The notes beneath the pieces were generated by a model that was given only the letters and a program-made list of their open reading frames with translations, was not told the DNA's origin and searched no databases. Both the position numbers and the translations under genes were made by a program. 64,000 nt of DNA from Brevibacillus agri. Its GTDB lineage: Bacteria; Bacillota; Bacilli; Brevibacillales; Brevibacillaceae. The stretch lies in the NCBI RefSeq assembly GCF_004117055.1, contig NZ_CP026363.1, positions 62,001 to 126,000 on the forward strand. The letters run 5' to 3'. Below are positions 52,853 to 62,455 of this stretch, piece after piece; position 1 is the stretch's first letter; every line of letters starts with the position of its first letter.

Positions 52853-53812
52853 TTACAGTTCCTCGTCAAATCCGCCAAAGTCAAAATCCATCTCTTCGCC
52901 CTCGCCGCCATCCTCTGAGGCCATTTCCTCATCCGGCGACATCAGCTCGCTAAGCAGCATGCCGCCCAAGAACCCGGCTGCCATGCCCCCGATCATGCCG
53001 CCCATGCCGCTGCCGCGATGTCCGTGGTGGCCGTGTCCGTAATGCCCCTGTTGGTAGGAAGCGAGCGACACGTACGGAATCGCTTGCGGATTGTTCGCGT
53101 ATTCGCGAATTTTTTCGATCAGATAACGGGACAGCTCTTCCTCTTGTCCGTCTGCGAGCAATTGCTGCGGAACCACGATTTCGGCCTTGTACTCCTTCTC
53201 GCGGCGCAAAAAGCCTGTAGCCAGGTCCAGCTCTACCAGCATGCGCAGCTCGTCTGGCGCGGTGAAAAAGACCACTTCCAGCTCATTGAGCGGAATGCCC
53301 AGGTTGGCAGCCGGGAAAAAGGAGAACTCTTGCCCGTACGGCGTCAGCTTGCCGGAGTCTGGCTTTTGGCGCAAGTTCAGGCGGTCAAACGCACAGAGTA
53401 CGCGCTCCACTGGCTCGGGCGGCAAAATCTCGACGCGGTCAAAATCGGTCGGGTCGAGGGCCATTTCCACATCGAGCTTGGTTTGCAGCGCGTACTGGAT
53501 CGCTGGCGTCGACACAGCCAGTCCATGCGGCATCTCAAACGAAAACGGAATCTCCTGCACGAACGGCTTTGGCTGTACCGTAAAGTTGCGGCTGATCGGG
53601 TACACCTGCACCTGCTTGGTCACTTCCTGCCCGCGCAAATTCACTCTCATCAGCAGGACTGCGCTCAGCTCGGAAATGCGCTGCTCCACGTTGCCGCCCT
53701 CGATTCGCACGACACCGGTCATCGTCTCTCCCAGTCGGTAGCCAGGGGCGTCCAGCTTGAGATCAACCGTTGCCGCTCCTACACCGAATTTTGCCATCAG
53801 CTTTTTGAACAT
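52853..53812 (-). CDS. spo0M: Sporulation-control protein Spo0M
   Basis: 319 residues. The arrestin-like Spo0M domain (about 1-245) starts MFKKLMAKFGVGAATVDLKL and includes VQEIPFSFEMP. B. subtilis Spo0M is about 258 residues. The extra tail here is a Gly/His-rich stretch (GHYGHGHHGHRGSGMGGMIG), a hydrophobic Gly/Met segment and a very acidic end. The tail could bind metal. The ATG at 53812 follows TATGGAGGAGAAG. A 20-base palindrome lies just upstream. Confidence 0.88.
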   Translation of the reverse strand: MFKKLMAKFGVGAATVDLKLDAPGYRLGETMTGVVRIEGGNVEQRISELSAVLLMRVNLRGQEVTKQVQVYPISRNFTVQPKPFVQEIPFSFEMPHGLAVSTPAIQYALQTKLDVEMALDPTDFDRVEILPPEPVERVLCAFDRLNLRQKPDSGKLTPYGQEFSFFPAANLGIPLNELEVVFFTAPDELRMLVELDLATGFLRREKEYKAEIVVPQQLLADGQEEELSRYLIEKIREYANNPQAIPYVSLASYQQGHYGHGHHGHRGSGMGGMIGGMAAGFLGGMLLSELMSPDEEMASEDGGEGEEMDFDFGGFDEEL

Positions 53813-53828
53813 CGGCTTCTCCTCCATA

Positions 53829-53848
53829 TATAAGCAATTACTTATATT
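53829..53848. promoter_or_regulatory. Palindrome upstream of spo0M
   Basis: ATATAAG-CAATTA-CTTATAT, a perfect 7-base dyad directly before the spo0M ribosome site and overlapping the stop codon region of the preceding gene. Possible operator or -10 region. Confidence 0.4.
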
Positions 53849-54741
53849 TATAGTGTAGCAGAAAAAGAGCCTTTAACGCGAGTGGCTAATGCGCGAGCGA
53901 GCAATTGCACCAGTCTGGCGGCCTGCTCCCCGGTCGTATCCCGCAGCGCGGAAAACTCCGTCACTTCCATGGCGACGACACGCTCGTCACCGAGCGCTGC
54001 GGCGAGCAAGGCTTCCGCTTCCTGCAAAGACAGCCCCGTCTCGCTTGGCGCATAGGCGGCTGCCATCGCTTCCTTGTGCATGACATCCACATCAAAATGA
54101 ACGAGAATCCGGGCATCGGACGGAATCGCCTGCAAGATGCGGGCGATGGAACCAACCACGCCGTCCTTTTGCAGTTGCTCCAACGTCGTCACGTCGATCC
54201 CGTATGCTTCGGCAGGCTGCTGCTGACAGCCCACGAGCCGGATTCGCTCTGCCTCCCAGCCGCTGCGCTCGATCCACTGTCCCTGATCCTGGAGCAAAAA
54301 CCACAAGCCCATCCCTGCCGCGCCAATGCACCGCGAAGCCGAGGGAACTACGGCGTCGAGATGGCCGTCGATGACCAGCAAAAACGCCTTTTCTTTATGT
54401 CGCGCCTGGTGAGCCAAAGCCGTGCCCACAATCAGGCCGCAGTCTCCGCCCAGCATCAGCACAAACTCGTCAGACGCAAACCAGTTCTGCGCCTCTTTGC
54501 CCAGCAAGTCCCACAGCATGCGCGGAGCTGGCCAGTTGCGAACTGGCGGAATATTGTGACGGGGCAAGTAATCAGGGAGCCGCACATTCCCGATGTCCTC
54601 GACGCCAAGACCTGCTTGCTGCAATTGCCCGATGAGTCCTGCTTTGCGTAGCGCATCCGGGGAAAGCTCCGTGCCGGAGACGTACGCTCCCGTGAAATGC
54701 GGAATACCAGCCACTTTTACGTTAATAGACAGTCCCTCCAT
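53848..54741 (-). CDS. Arginase-fold (ureohydrolase) protein with altered metal site
   Basis: 297 residues of the arginase/agmatinase/formiminoglutamase fold. Recognisable motifs are LGGDCGL (98-103), IDGHLD (124-129), HFDVDV (215-220) and EVTEF (259-263). In typical enzymes the first reads GGDHS, so the first manganese-binding His is Cys101 here. The start is the ATG at 54741; an ATG at 54762 overlaps the upstream gene's stop. It lies 10 bases downstream of an unknown gene and may be at the end of the kdp transcript. Enzyme activity is uncertain. Confidence 0.8.
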   Translation of the reverse strand: MEGLSINVKVAGIPHFTGAYVSGTELSPDALRKAGLIGQLQQAGLGVEDIGNVRLPDYLPRHNIPPVRNWPAPRMLWDLLGKEAQNWFASDEFVLMLGGDCGLIVGTALAHQARHKEKAFLLVIDGHLDAVVPSASRCIGAAGMGLWFLLQDQGQWIERSGWEAERIRLVGCQQQPAEAYGIDVTTLEQLQKDGVVGSIARILQAIPSDARILVHFDVDVMHKEAMAAAYAPSETGLSLQEAEALLAAALGDERVVAMEVTEFSALRDTTGEQAARLVQLLARALATRVKGSFSATL

Positions 54742-54751
54742 TGCTTTTGAA

Positions 54752-55531
54752 CTAGGAATCATCACCAGTATAGCACAGCCTGGACTGAATATATTGCACA
54801 AGCTCGCTGACGGAAGGCGCAAGCCAGCCGTCCGGCATGAGGGCGCGCTCGCCTCGCAGCAGGTGGCAGGCAAACGCATTCGGATGGACGCCCGGACTCA
54901 AAAAATACACTTGCTGAAACGGAGCCGGAATCGCGTCCATCGCTGCCACGCATTTGCTGACATACGTTTGCAGCGCCTCCTGATAGCGCGGAGCGGTCAG
55001 CGCCGTCCCGCAGCGGACTTCGATTCCGGTCAATTCCTTGGCGTGCGCGGCATCCAGGCTTTTGGCGAGCGAGCAGACCACAAACAGCAGCTTGTCGGGC
55101 GAAAGCTTGTAACGTTTCTGATACTGCTTGGCAAAACGAGCCAGGGTAGCGTTCCAGGAAGGAGTGTCGTAGCTGCCCAGATCGGGAATGCACTTGAGCG
55201 CCGCGACCAACTGGTCCTTGCTCCAAAGAAACAGCAGACCGTCCATCACCTGAAAAGACAATCCGGCAAGTCGCCCCGCCAAAAACTCCCCGACCCGCTC
55301 ATGCATGACGCGCGAGATGCGCTGGGACGACTTGCGCTTGAGCTTTTGCCGAACGCGTATTTCCTCTTCCTCCACATAAATCCGCACCAGCGCCAAAAAC
55401 AGCAAGGCTTCCGCACTCGGCTGGCGCTCGTCTTCCTGCCCCTGCCGGGCGCACTCGTCGGTCAGGCACTCCAAACGGCTGTAGGCGTCCCGGAGGCTTT
55501 TCGCCCAGCGTCCTGCTTTTTCTGTGCCCAT
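54752..55531 (-). CDS. Hypothetical protein, 259 residues
   Basis: Cytoplasmic, mostly helical, basic in the middle (RVRQKLKRKSSQRISR), with cysteines at 22, 28, 114, 149, 174 and 190 but no clear metal motif. No family recognised. A strong ribosome site (GAGGAGGAG) precedes the ATG at 55531. It starts 12 bases after the KdpD-like gene and almost touches the arginase-fold gene, so it probably belongs to the distal kdp transcript. Confidence 0.6.
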   Translation of the reverse strand: MGTEKAGRWAKSLRDAYSRLECLTDECARQGQEDERQPSAEALLFLALVRIYVEEEEIRVRQKLKRKSSQRISRVMHERVGEFLAGRLAGLSFQVMDGLLFLWSKDQLVAALKCIPDLGSYDTPSWNATLARFAKQYQKRYKLSPDKLLFVVCSLAKSLDAAHAKELTGIEVRCGTALTAPRYQEALQTYVSKCVAAMDAIPAPFQQVYFLSPGVHPNAFACHLLRGERALMPDGWLAPSVSELVQYIQSRLCYTGDDS

Positions 55532-55543
55532 GCTACTCCTCCT

Positions 55544-57871
55544 CTAGCTCTTGTCAGATGCCTGATCGGCTACGACCAACACATCCATGTGCCGCGCCTC
55601 CCGCAGCAACCGCTGAACGACCGAGCCTTCGCAGATTTCCTTCCACCTCGTCCGCGCCGATTGCCCGATGATGACCTGTGTCGCGCCTTTTTCGTTCATG
55701 TGGAAGATGAGCTGGGTAAAAACTTTGCGCCGCCCCGCTGCCTTGTATTGCTCGAAGCGTCCTCCCAGCCGCTCGGTCAGGCCGCGCAGCTTGGCCAGTT
55801 GCCCCGCTTCCTCTTCCGTCAGCGGCTCGTGATCTTGGACATACGCCACATGCCAGACAGCCTTCAGCCGATAGGCGATACGGAAGCCTCGGCGAATCAA
55901 CCGCTCGCTGTCCGCCCGCAGATTGACGCAGACAAAAATGACTTCCCGTTGCCGCCAGGGACCGCGCAGCGTTCGCCGCTCCCACGCTTCGAGCCGTTCG
56001 TCGACATCGTCCGCCACCTCGCGCAAGGCCAGCTCCCGCAAGGCAATCAGGTTTCCCGTCCGAAAAAAATTCGCCAGCGCCTGCTCTACCTTTTCCAGCG
56101 CGTAAATGTTGCCCTCGCGCATCCGCTGCCGCAGCGCCTTGGGAGAAATGTCGATCAGCTCTACTTCGTCCGCCTGATGCAAAATATGGTCGGGAACCGT
56201 CTCCCGCACGCGGATGCCCGTGATTTGCTCCACGCTGTCATTCAAGCTCTCCAGGTGTTGAATGTTCATCGTGGCAATCACCGAGATGCCTGCCGCAAGA
56301 AGCCTTTCCACATCCTGGTACCTTTTTTCGCGCTCGCTGCCTGGTGCGTTGGTATGAGCCAGCTCATCCACCAGCACGACCTCCGGATGGCGCCGGATAA
56401 TCTCGTCCGTGTCCATCTCTTCCAGCGTCACGTTTTTGTAGGGGATGCGTTTGCGCGGAATCAGGGGAAGGGCGCCGATCTGCTCGCTGGTTTCTTTTCG
56501 CCCGTGGGTTTCCAACAGCCCGATCACCACATCAATGCCGCTTTTGGCCAACTCGTTTCCTTCGCGCAGCATCGTGTACGTCTTGCCGACGCCAGGAGCT
56601 GCTCCGACGTACACCTTCAAAGTGCCGCGCCTGATTTTTCCGATCTGTTGCTCCAGCTCTGCCTGCGACAGACGGCGGTACGGGTTGGCGGCTTCCGCAG
56701 CTTTTCGCCTGGCTGGCAAAACCCGCTCCCCGTTGCGCTCCGAGCGGTCGGCCACGATCAAAATATCAATGTTTTTGGTCTGCCTGAGAATTTTATGGAC
56801 AATCGAGCCGCGCCAGATTTCTTCCCAGCGCGTTCGTTTGGACTGCCCCATGACGATGCGGGTCACATTGCGGGCCATCGCGTAGGCGACCAGCTCGCTC
56901 GCCACGTCCTTTTCCCGCTGCAACGGCGCTTCCGCAAACGTCCCGCCCACTTTTTCGACGAGCTTGGCAATCGCTCTGCGAAAAGTCGCTTCCTCCTTGG
57001 TCAGCTTTTTGTTCAGCGGCCGAAAGCAGACGACCAAGAGCTCTCCGCCGAGCCGTTTGGCAACCTGTTGACCGCGCCTGACCAAAATCGAGCCGTTCCA
57101 ATGATACTGGGCAGAGACGAGAATTCGCTCCGTCGCCCCAGAAGCGCCCACCATGCCGTGCTTCTCGCGGTAGTCCTCCAAATCTTCATTCACGCCTGTG
57201 GCGACGAAGCGCAAAGCCAGCTCCCGCAGCACGTGCAAATTGTCCCTGCGAAACAGCGGATGGTTGCTGCGGGTGGCCGCTCCGTCCTCCTGAAGCCGTT
57301 TCAGAATCGCTTCCGGGGTCACGTCCAACAGCTTCACCTCGTCCGCGAGAGCGAGCGTATCTTCCGGCACGCACTGGTCGATCTGCACCTGCGTCCGGGT
57401 CAACCGCTCCGCCAGCTCCTTCATGCCCGCCAGCTCGTAAATATTGACGGTCGCCATCACGCTGATCTGATGGTCGAGCAAATAGCGGACGTCATCGAGG
57501 CGCGTCGGACGCGGCGCATCGGGACGATTGCGATGGGCCAGCCCGTCGACCAGCACGACCTCGGGATCGCGCTCCAAAATACGCGGCACATCGAGATCGT
57601 GCCGCGTCTCGCCCTGCGAAAACCAGACGAGAGGGGGAATTTGCTCCAGCCCTTCCCGCATCTGGGCGAGCTTTGGCGAGGCGTCCCCTCCGGTAGCGGC
57701 GATCACGACATCAATCCCTTTTTTCCGCAGGCTCTGCCCTTCCATCAGCAAATGGTACGTCTTGCCCGAACCGCTCACGGCCCCCAAAATGATTTTGAGC
57801 CTGCCCCGGTGCATGTTGGAGATGGACTGCAAAATTTCCTCCGGGGACTTTCGGCGAAACTGCTCGACCAT
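55544..57871 (-). CDS. Kinase-less KdpD made of two tandem sensor modules
   Basis: 775 residues. Residues 1-378 and 401-775 are each a KdpD N-terminal unit: a P-loop domain then a Usp domain. P-loops are GAVSGSGKT (30-38) and GAAPGVGKT (423-431). The first Walker B-like site is VVLVDGLAHRN and the second VVLVDELAHTN, so the first copy has lost the acidic residue. There are no membrane helices, no H-box and no kinase ATPase domain. KdpD N-terminal/Usp domains can bind ATP and, in staphylococci, c-di-AMP. The ATG at 57871 follows AGGAGGG. It overlaps nothing and lies 16 bases after kdpC. No kdpE is nearby. Confidence 0.9.
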   Translation of the reverse strand: MVEQFRRKSPEEILQSISNMHRGRLKIILGAVSGSGKTYHLLMEGQSLRKKGIDVVIAATGGDASPKLAQMREGLEQIPPLVWFSQGETRHDLDVPRILERDPEVVLVDGLAHRNRPDAPRPTRLDDVRYLLDHQISVMATVNIYELAGMKELAERLTRTQVQIDQCVPEDTLALADEVKLLDVTPEAILKRLQEDGAATRSNHPLFRRDNLHVLRELALRFVATGVNEDLEDYREKHGMVGASGATERILVSAQYHWNGSILVRRGQQVAKRLGGELLVVCFRPLNKKLTKEEATFRRAIAKLVEKVGGTFAEAPLQREKDVASELVAYAMARNVTRIVMGQSKRTRWEEIWRGSIVHKILRQTKNIDILIVADRSERNGERVLPARRKAAEAANPYRRLSQAELEQQIGKIRRGTLKVYVGAAPGVGKTYTMLREGNELAKSGIDVVIGLLETHGRKETSEQIGALPLIPRKRIPYKNVTLEEMDTDEIIRRHPEVVLVDELAHTNAPGSEREKRYQDVERLLAAGISVIATMNIQHLESLNDSVEQITGIRVRETVPDHILHQADEVELIDISPKALRQRMREGNIYALEKVEQALANFFRTGNLIALRELALREVADDVDERLEAWERRTLRGPWRQREVIFVCVNLRADSERLIRRGFRIAYRLKAVWHVAYVQDHEPLTEEEAGQLAKLRGLTERLGGRFEQYKAAGRRKVFTQLIFHMNEKGATQVIIGQSARTRWKEICEGSVVQRLLREARHMDVLVVADQASDKS

Positions 57872-57887
57872 CTTGCAGCCCTCCTGT

Positions 57888-58448
57888 CTACTTCCATTGG
57901 TCCAGAGCCACATTCAGCTTCAGCACGTTCACCCGCGGCTCTCCGAACACGCCCATGCTTCTTCCCTCCGTATGCTCCGCAACCAACGCCTGCACCTTCG
58001 CCGGGTCGAGATTGCGCGCTTTCGCGACGCGCTGCACCTGAATCGCGGCGGCCTGCGGCGAGATATGCGGGTCAAGACCGGAACCGGAGTTGGTCAGCAG
58101 GTCGGCCGGGATGTCTTCCTGCCTGACGCCGGGATTGGCTGCCAGAAAAGCGGCGATGTCTTTTTGCACGCGCTCGATCAAGGCTGGATGGGACGGCGCA
58201 TAGTTGTTCGAGCCGGAGCCTGCCGCATTGTTGTCGATGGAAGAAATGCGGCCCCAGAAGTATTTCGGATCGGTGAAAGTTTGCCCGATCAGCTCGGAGC
58301 CGATCACGCTTCCGTTCGCATCGGCAATCAGGCTGCCGCTCGCCTTGGCTGGCATGACGACCTGAGCGATTCCCGTCATCGCCAGCGGGTAGGCCAGACC
58401 GCAAACAAAGAGTAAAACGAGAGACAAGCGGAGATTTTTCCAGACCAT
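57888..58448 (-). CDS. kdpC: Potassium-transporting ATPase subunit KdpC
   Basis: 186 residues with one N-terminal membrane helix (about 8-30, LSLVLLFVCGLAYPLAMTG). Conserved stretches are GSELIGQTFTDPKYFWGR, NSGSGLDPHISP and VNVLKLN. It stabilises KdpA-KdpB and raises ATP affinity. The ATG follows AAAGGTG, 34 bases after kdpB. Confidence 0.95.
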   Translation of the reverse strand: MVWKNLRLSLVLLFVCGLAYPLAMTGIAQVVMPAKASGSLIADANGSVIGSELIGQTFTDPKYFWGRISSIDNNAAGSGSNNYAPSHPALIERVQKDIAAFLAANPGVRQEDIPADLLTNSGSGLDPHISPQAAAIQVQRVAKARNLDPAKVQALVAEHTEGRSMGVFGEPRVNVLKLNVALDQWK

Positions 58449-58482
58449 ACAGGTTCACCTTTGCTTTCTTTTTTCAATGTGT

Positions 58483-60522
58483 TTATACAAGGTTCAATCC
58501 GACGAGCAGCAGGTCGATCAGCTTGATGCCCGCAAACGGGACGAGGATGCCGCCTCCCCCGTAGATCACGAGATTGCGGCTGAGCAGCCTGGACGCACTC
58601 ATCGGCGTGTACTTCACGCCTTTCATCGCCAGCGGAATCAGGAGCGGGATGATGAGCGCATTGAAGATCAGCGCGGACAAAATGGCGCTTTGCGGCGTTG
58701 CCAGCCCCATGATGTTGAGAGCGTTCATCTGCGGGATCGCCAGCATGAACATCGCCGGAATGATCGCAAAGTATTTCGCCACGTCGTTTGCGATACTGAA
58801 CGTCGTCAAGGCGCCGCGCGTCATCAAAAGCTGCTTGCCGATCGCCACGACTTCGATAATTTTCGTCGGGTCGGAGTCGAGATCGACCATGTTCGCCGCT
58901 TCCTTCGCCGCGGCGGTTCCGCTGTTCATCGCCAGTCCGACATCCGCCTGGGCGAGCGCAGGCGCGTCATTCGTTCCGTCGCCTGTCATGGCGACCAGTT
59001 TACCTTCTGCCTGTTCTTTGCGGATCAGTGCGATCTTGTCCTCCGGCTTCGCTTCCGCCACAAAGTCGTCGACGCCTGCTTCGCGGGCAATCGTCGCTGC
59101 CGTCAGCGGGTTATCGCCCGTGCACATCACGGTGCGAATCCCCATCCGTCTCAACTCTTCAAAACGTTCGCGCATACCCGGCTTCACCGTATCCTTCAAG
59201 TAAATCAACCCGAGAATCACGTTGCCCTCCGCCACTGCCAGCGGCGTTCCGCCTGCGGTTGCGATCCGGCTTGTCTTTTCGTCCAGATCGGCAGGGATCT
59301 CCCCGCCCTGCTCCCTCACGTATGCTTTGATCGCATCGACAGCGCCTTTGCGGATGAGCACGCCGTTTGCCAGATTGGTGCCGCTCATGCGCGTCTCCGC
59401 CCGGAATTCCACGCCCAGAGACCCCGGCAGCTCCAGCTCGCTTGCTGACAGCCCCTGCTTTTTCGCCAGCTCCACGATCGAGCGGCCTTCCGGTGTTTCA
59501 TCGTGTACCGAGCTTTGCGCTGCCGCCCGGTTCAGCTCCGCGGCCGTACCTGCACCTACCGGGACAAACTCTGCTGCCATGCGGTTTCCGTACGTAATCG
59601 TGCCGGTTTTGTCCAAGATGATCGTATTGATGTCGCCTGACGCCTCGACCGCTTTTCCGGACATCGCAATGACGTTGAACTGCGTGACCCGGTCCATGCC
59701 GGCAATCCCGATGGCCGACAGCAGGCCGCCTATTGTGGTCGGAATCAGGCACACCAGCAAAGCGACCAGGGTAGCGACGGGAAGCGCCGCATTCACGTAG
59801 CTGGCAATCGGCTGCAACGTCGTGCAGACGATCAGGAAAATCAGCGTCAGGCTGACCAGCAACGTATGCAGCGCCATTTCGTTGGGTGTCTTCTGCCGTT
59901 TTGCCCCTTCGACCAGCGAAATCATCCGATCGAGGAACGACTCGCCGGGATCAGCCGTCACCCGAACGCGAATGCTATCACTCACAACACGCGTCCCGCC
60001 TGTAACCGAGCTGAAGTCGCCGCCCGCCTCCTTCATCACGGGAGCCGATTCACCCGTAATCGCTGATTCATCGACGGAAGCGATGCCCGCCACGATTTCG
60101 CCGTCAGCAGGAATCAACTCGCCTGCCTCCACCAACACCAGATCGCCCTTCCGCAGCTCTGTGGCGCTGACAATCTGAATGGTGCCATCTTTGGCAAGCC
60201 TTCTCGCTTTTGTGTCCTGCTTCGTTTTTTTCAGGCTCTCGGCCTGTGCTTTGCCGCGCCCTTCCGCCAATGCTTCCGCGAAGTTGGCAAACAGGATGGT
60301 CACGAACAAAATCAGGCTGACGACGCCGTTGTAGAGCCGATCCGATGCCCCGCCGAACAGGTCGGGAAAAATCGTCAACAGCAGCGTCAGGAAAAATCCG
60401 ACTTCGACGACAAACATGACCGGATTTTTCAGCATGACCCGCGGGTCCAGCTTTTTCACGGACTCGACAAAGGCCCGCTGGTACAAATCTTTGGGAAGCG
60501 CAGTCGTGCGCGTTTTGCTCAT
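58483..60522 (-). CDS. kdpB: Potassium-transporting ATPase ATP-binding subunit KdpB
   Basis: 679-residue P1A-type ATPase that powers K+ uptake. It has the actuator motif ITGESAPV near 155, the phosphorylation site [11 protein letters not shown] near 305 and the hinge [11 protein letters not shown] near 515, with seven membrane helices. The serine in TGES that is inhibited by phosphorylation in E. coli is present. The ATG at 60522 follows AAGGAG. Confidence 0.96.
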   Translation of the reverse strand: MSKTRTTALPKDLYQRAFVESVKKLDPRVMLKNPVMFVVEVGFFLTLLLTIFPDLFGGASDRLYNGVVSLILFVTILFANFAEALAEGRGKAQAESLKKTKQDTKARRLAKDGTIQIVSATELRKGDLVLVEAGELIPADGEIVAGIASVDESAITGESAPVMKEAGGDFSSVTGGTRVVSDSIRVRVTADPGESFLDRMISLVEGAKRQKTPNEMALHTLLVSLTLIFLIVCTTLQPIASYVNAALPVATLVALLVCLIPTTIGGLLSAIGIAGMDRVTQFNVIAMSGKAVEASGDINTIILDKTGTITYGNRMAAEFVPVGAGTAAELNRAAAQSSVHDETPEGRSIVELAKKQGLSASELELPGSLGVEFRAETRMSGTNLANGVLIRKGAVDAIKAYVREQGGEIPADLDEKTSRIATAGGTPLAVAEGNVILGLIYLKDTVKPGMRERFEELRRMGIRTVMCTGDNPLTAATIAREAGVDDFVAEAKPEDKIALIRKEQAEGKLVAMTGDGTNDAPALAQADVGLAMNSGTAAAKEAANMVDLDSDPTKIIEVVAIGKQLLMTRGALTTFSIANDVAKYFAIIPAMFMLAIPQMNALNIMGLATPQSAILSALIFNALIIPLLIPLAMKGVKYTPMSASRLLSRNLVIYGGGGILVPFAGIKLIDLLLVGLNLV

Positions 60523-60549
60523 GGGAATATCTCCTTCGTCTTCTCTGTA

Positions 60550-62223
60550 TTAGCGGATGGTCAGCCACTCGGCAACCGGACCGAGAGCGAGCACGGGCAA
60601 AAACGTCAACGCCCCCACGATCACAACCGTCGCCAGCAACATCAGCAGAAAGACGCTGTTGTCCGTGCGCAACGTTCCCATCGTCTCGGGCACAGGCGTT
60701 TTCGCGAGCAGGGAACCCGCTACCGCCAGCATCACAATGATGGTGACGTAGCGGCCAACCAGCATGACCAGGGCAGTAGAGAGGTTCCAGAATGGAGTGT
60801 TGTCGCCCAATCCCTCTAAGCCCGAGCCGTTGTTGGCTGCCGAAGAGGCAAACTCGTACAGCACCTGAGATACGCCGTGGAAGCCGGGATTGGAGATGCC
60901 TGCTGTGCCCATGTCTGTCGCGAGCGCAACTGCCGTCGGCGCCAAAACAATCAACGGATGAACGAGAATCGCAATCGCGATCAGCTTCATCTCTTGGCCT
61001 TCGATTTTTCGCCCGAGAAATTCCGGTGTGCGGCCGACCATCAAGCCTGCGATAAACACAGCCAAAATCGCGTACATCAAGATGTTGACCGTCCCGACGC
61101 CATCTCCGCCGAACACGCAGTTCAGCATCATTTCCCCAAGCGGCACGAGGCCGCCCAGCGGAGTCAATGTATCGTGCATGTTGTTGACCGCCCCTGTCGT
61201 GGCTGCCGTCGTCACCGCTGTATACAGGGCGCTTTGTGCGATGCCGAAGCGCACTTCTTTTCCTTCCATGCTGCCCATCGCCTGCGACAAGCCAGCCCGC
61301 TCCAGCGCCGGGTTGCCGTTGGCCTCGCTTGTGTAGGCGAGCGTCAAAAATGCCAGAAACATCAGGCCCATTGCCCCGAAGATCATCCAGCCCTGCTTGC
61401 GGTTTTTCGTCAGGAAGCCAAACGTAAACGGCAAGGCCGCCGGAATCAGGAACATCGCGAGAATTTCCATCACGTTTGTCAACGGCGTCGGATTTTCAAA
61501 CGGATGCGCGGAGTTGACCCCGAAGAACCCGCCGCCGTTCGTGCCCAGATGCTTGATCGCTACCAACGAAGCGACCGGGCCGCGCGCGATTTGCTGCTCG
61601 GCGCCGCTCAGTGTCGTCGCTGTCGCCGTCGGTTCCAGCGTCTGCGGCACGCCTTGCGCCACCAGGAGCAGCGTCACCACCACCGCCAGCGGAAGCAACA
61701 GCCGCGTATGCGCCCGCACGAGGTCCACGTAAAAGTTGCCGATGCTGCGCTGCCCGGTCAGCCCGCGCATGAACGCCATGACGACGGCAATCCCCGTGGC
61801 TGGAGTCGTAAACATCAGGTACATAATCACCGTCATCTGCGACAGGTAGGACAGACCGCTTTCCCCGCTGTAGTGCTGCAGATTGGTATTGGTCAAAAAG
61901 CTGACAGCCGTATTGAACGAAAGCAACGGGTCCATAGCCGCTACCCCGCCCGGATTGCCCGGCAGCACCCCTTGCAGCCGCAAAAGCACATAGGCAATGG
62001 CACCCATCGCGAGATTGCTGACCAAAACCGCTCCCGCGTACTGTTTCCAGGTCATGTCTGCGGCGCGAATCCCCGACAGCCTGTAAATCCCTTTTTCCAC
62101 CCCGCCAAACAGACGGTCCAATCGAGTCTCTTCCAGCGAAAAGGCTCGCGCCAGATAGCGCCCCGTCGGAACAGCCAGTACGAGCAGCACCGCCAAAACG
62201 AGCGAGATTTGTATAAAGTCCAC
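60550..62223 (-). CDS. kdpA: Potassium-transporting ATPase channel subunit KdpA
   Basis: 557-residue channel-like subunit with about ten membrane helices and four pore loops. Visible filters include FLTNTNLQHYSGE, GTNGGGFFGVNSAHPFENPT, AVTTAATTGAVNNMHD and NNGSGLEG. The GTG at 62223 follows GGAGG at 8 bases; a TTG two codons upstream lies too close to the site. Co-transcribed with kdpF upstream. Confidence 0.95.
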   Translation of the reverse strand: MDFIQISLVLAVLLVLAVPTGRYLARAFSLEETRLDRLFGGVEKGIYRLSGIRAADMTWKQYAGAVLVSNLAMGAIAYVLLRLQGVLPGNPGGVAAMDPLLSFNTAVSFLTNTNLQHYSGESGLSYLSQMTVIMYLMFTTPATGIAVVMAFMRGLTGQRSIGNFYVDLVRAHTRLLLPLAVVVTLLLVAQGVPQTLEPTATATTLSGAEQQIARGPVASLVAIKHLGTNGGGFFGVNSAHPFENPTPLTNVMEILAMFLIPAALPFTFGFLTKNRKQGWMIFGAMGLMFLAFLTLAYTSEANGNPALERAGLSQAMGSMEGKEVRFGIAQSALYTAVTTAATTGAVNNMHDTLTPLGGLVPLGEMMLNCVFGGDGVGTVNILMYAILAVFIAGLMVGRTPEFLGRKIEGQEMKLIAIAILVHPLIVLAPTAVALATDMGTAGISNPGFHGVSQVLYEFASSAANNGSGLEGLGDNTPFWNLSTALVMLVGRYVTIIVMLAVAGSLLAKTPVPETMGTLRTDNSVFLLMLLATVVIVGALTFLPVLALGPVAEWLTIR

Positions 62224-62273
62224 GGACAATTCCTCCTACTTCCTCTATGAAATGAATCGTTCGACCTTTTCGC

Positions 62274-62351
62274 CTAATACTTTTCCGGGTAGAGCAATGC
62301 GTGACCCAAATAGAGGGAGAGTCCAGCCACAATCAGCAGCAACACGATCAT
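62274..62351 (-). CDS. kdpF: Kdp small subunit KdpF
   Basis: 25 residues: one transmembrane helix, MIVLLLIVAGLSLYLGHALL, then a short YPEKY tail, the classic KdpF end (LxxPExF). It stabilises the Kdp complex. The ATG at 62351 follows AAGGGGAA and overlaps the stop of the upstream 35-residue orf (ATGA), so translation is coupled. Confidence 0.9.
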   Translation of the reverse strand: MIVLLLIVAGLSLYLGHALLYPEKY

Positions 62352-62455
62352 TTCCCCTTCCCTCCCTGCTCTCTCACCACGGCGTCACAAAACTGGATGA
62401 GTGCAAAAAACGCACTGAATGCAAGCCCCAAGAGCAATATCGAAACCAAGTCCAT
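62348..62455 (-). CDS. Small membrane peptide upstream of kdpF, 35 residues
   Basis: Starts MDLVSILLLGLAFSAFFALI and ends in a charged REQGGKGK tail. A strong ribosome site (AAGGAGGGGCTTCG) and 4-base overlap with kdpF make it convincing. One membrane helix. It may be an additional Kdp subunit or a regulatory peptide. I do not recognise a named family. Confidence 0.7.
   Translation of the reverse strand: MDLVSILLLGLAFSAFFALIQFCDAVVREQGGKGK

Noticed and set aside
54593-58126. Very long plus-strand open frame opposite the KdpD-like and neighbouring genes
   Set aside because: It is antisense to well-supported genes in GC-rich DNA, has Arg/Pro/His-rich composition and no ribosome site; a codon-composition shadow. 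The same applies to 32479-34797, 60877-62250 and the minus-strand frame 2969-5098.
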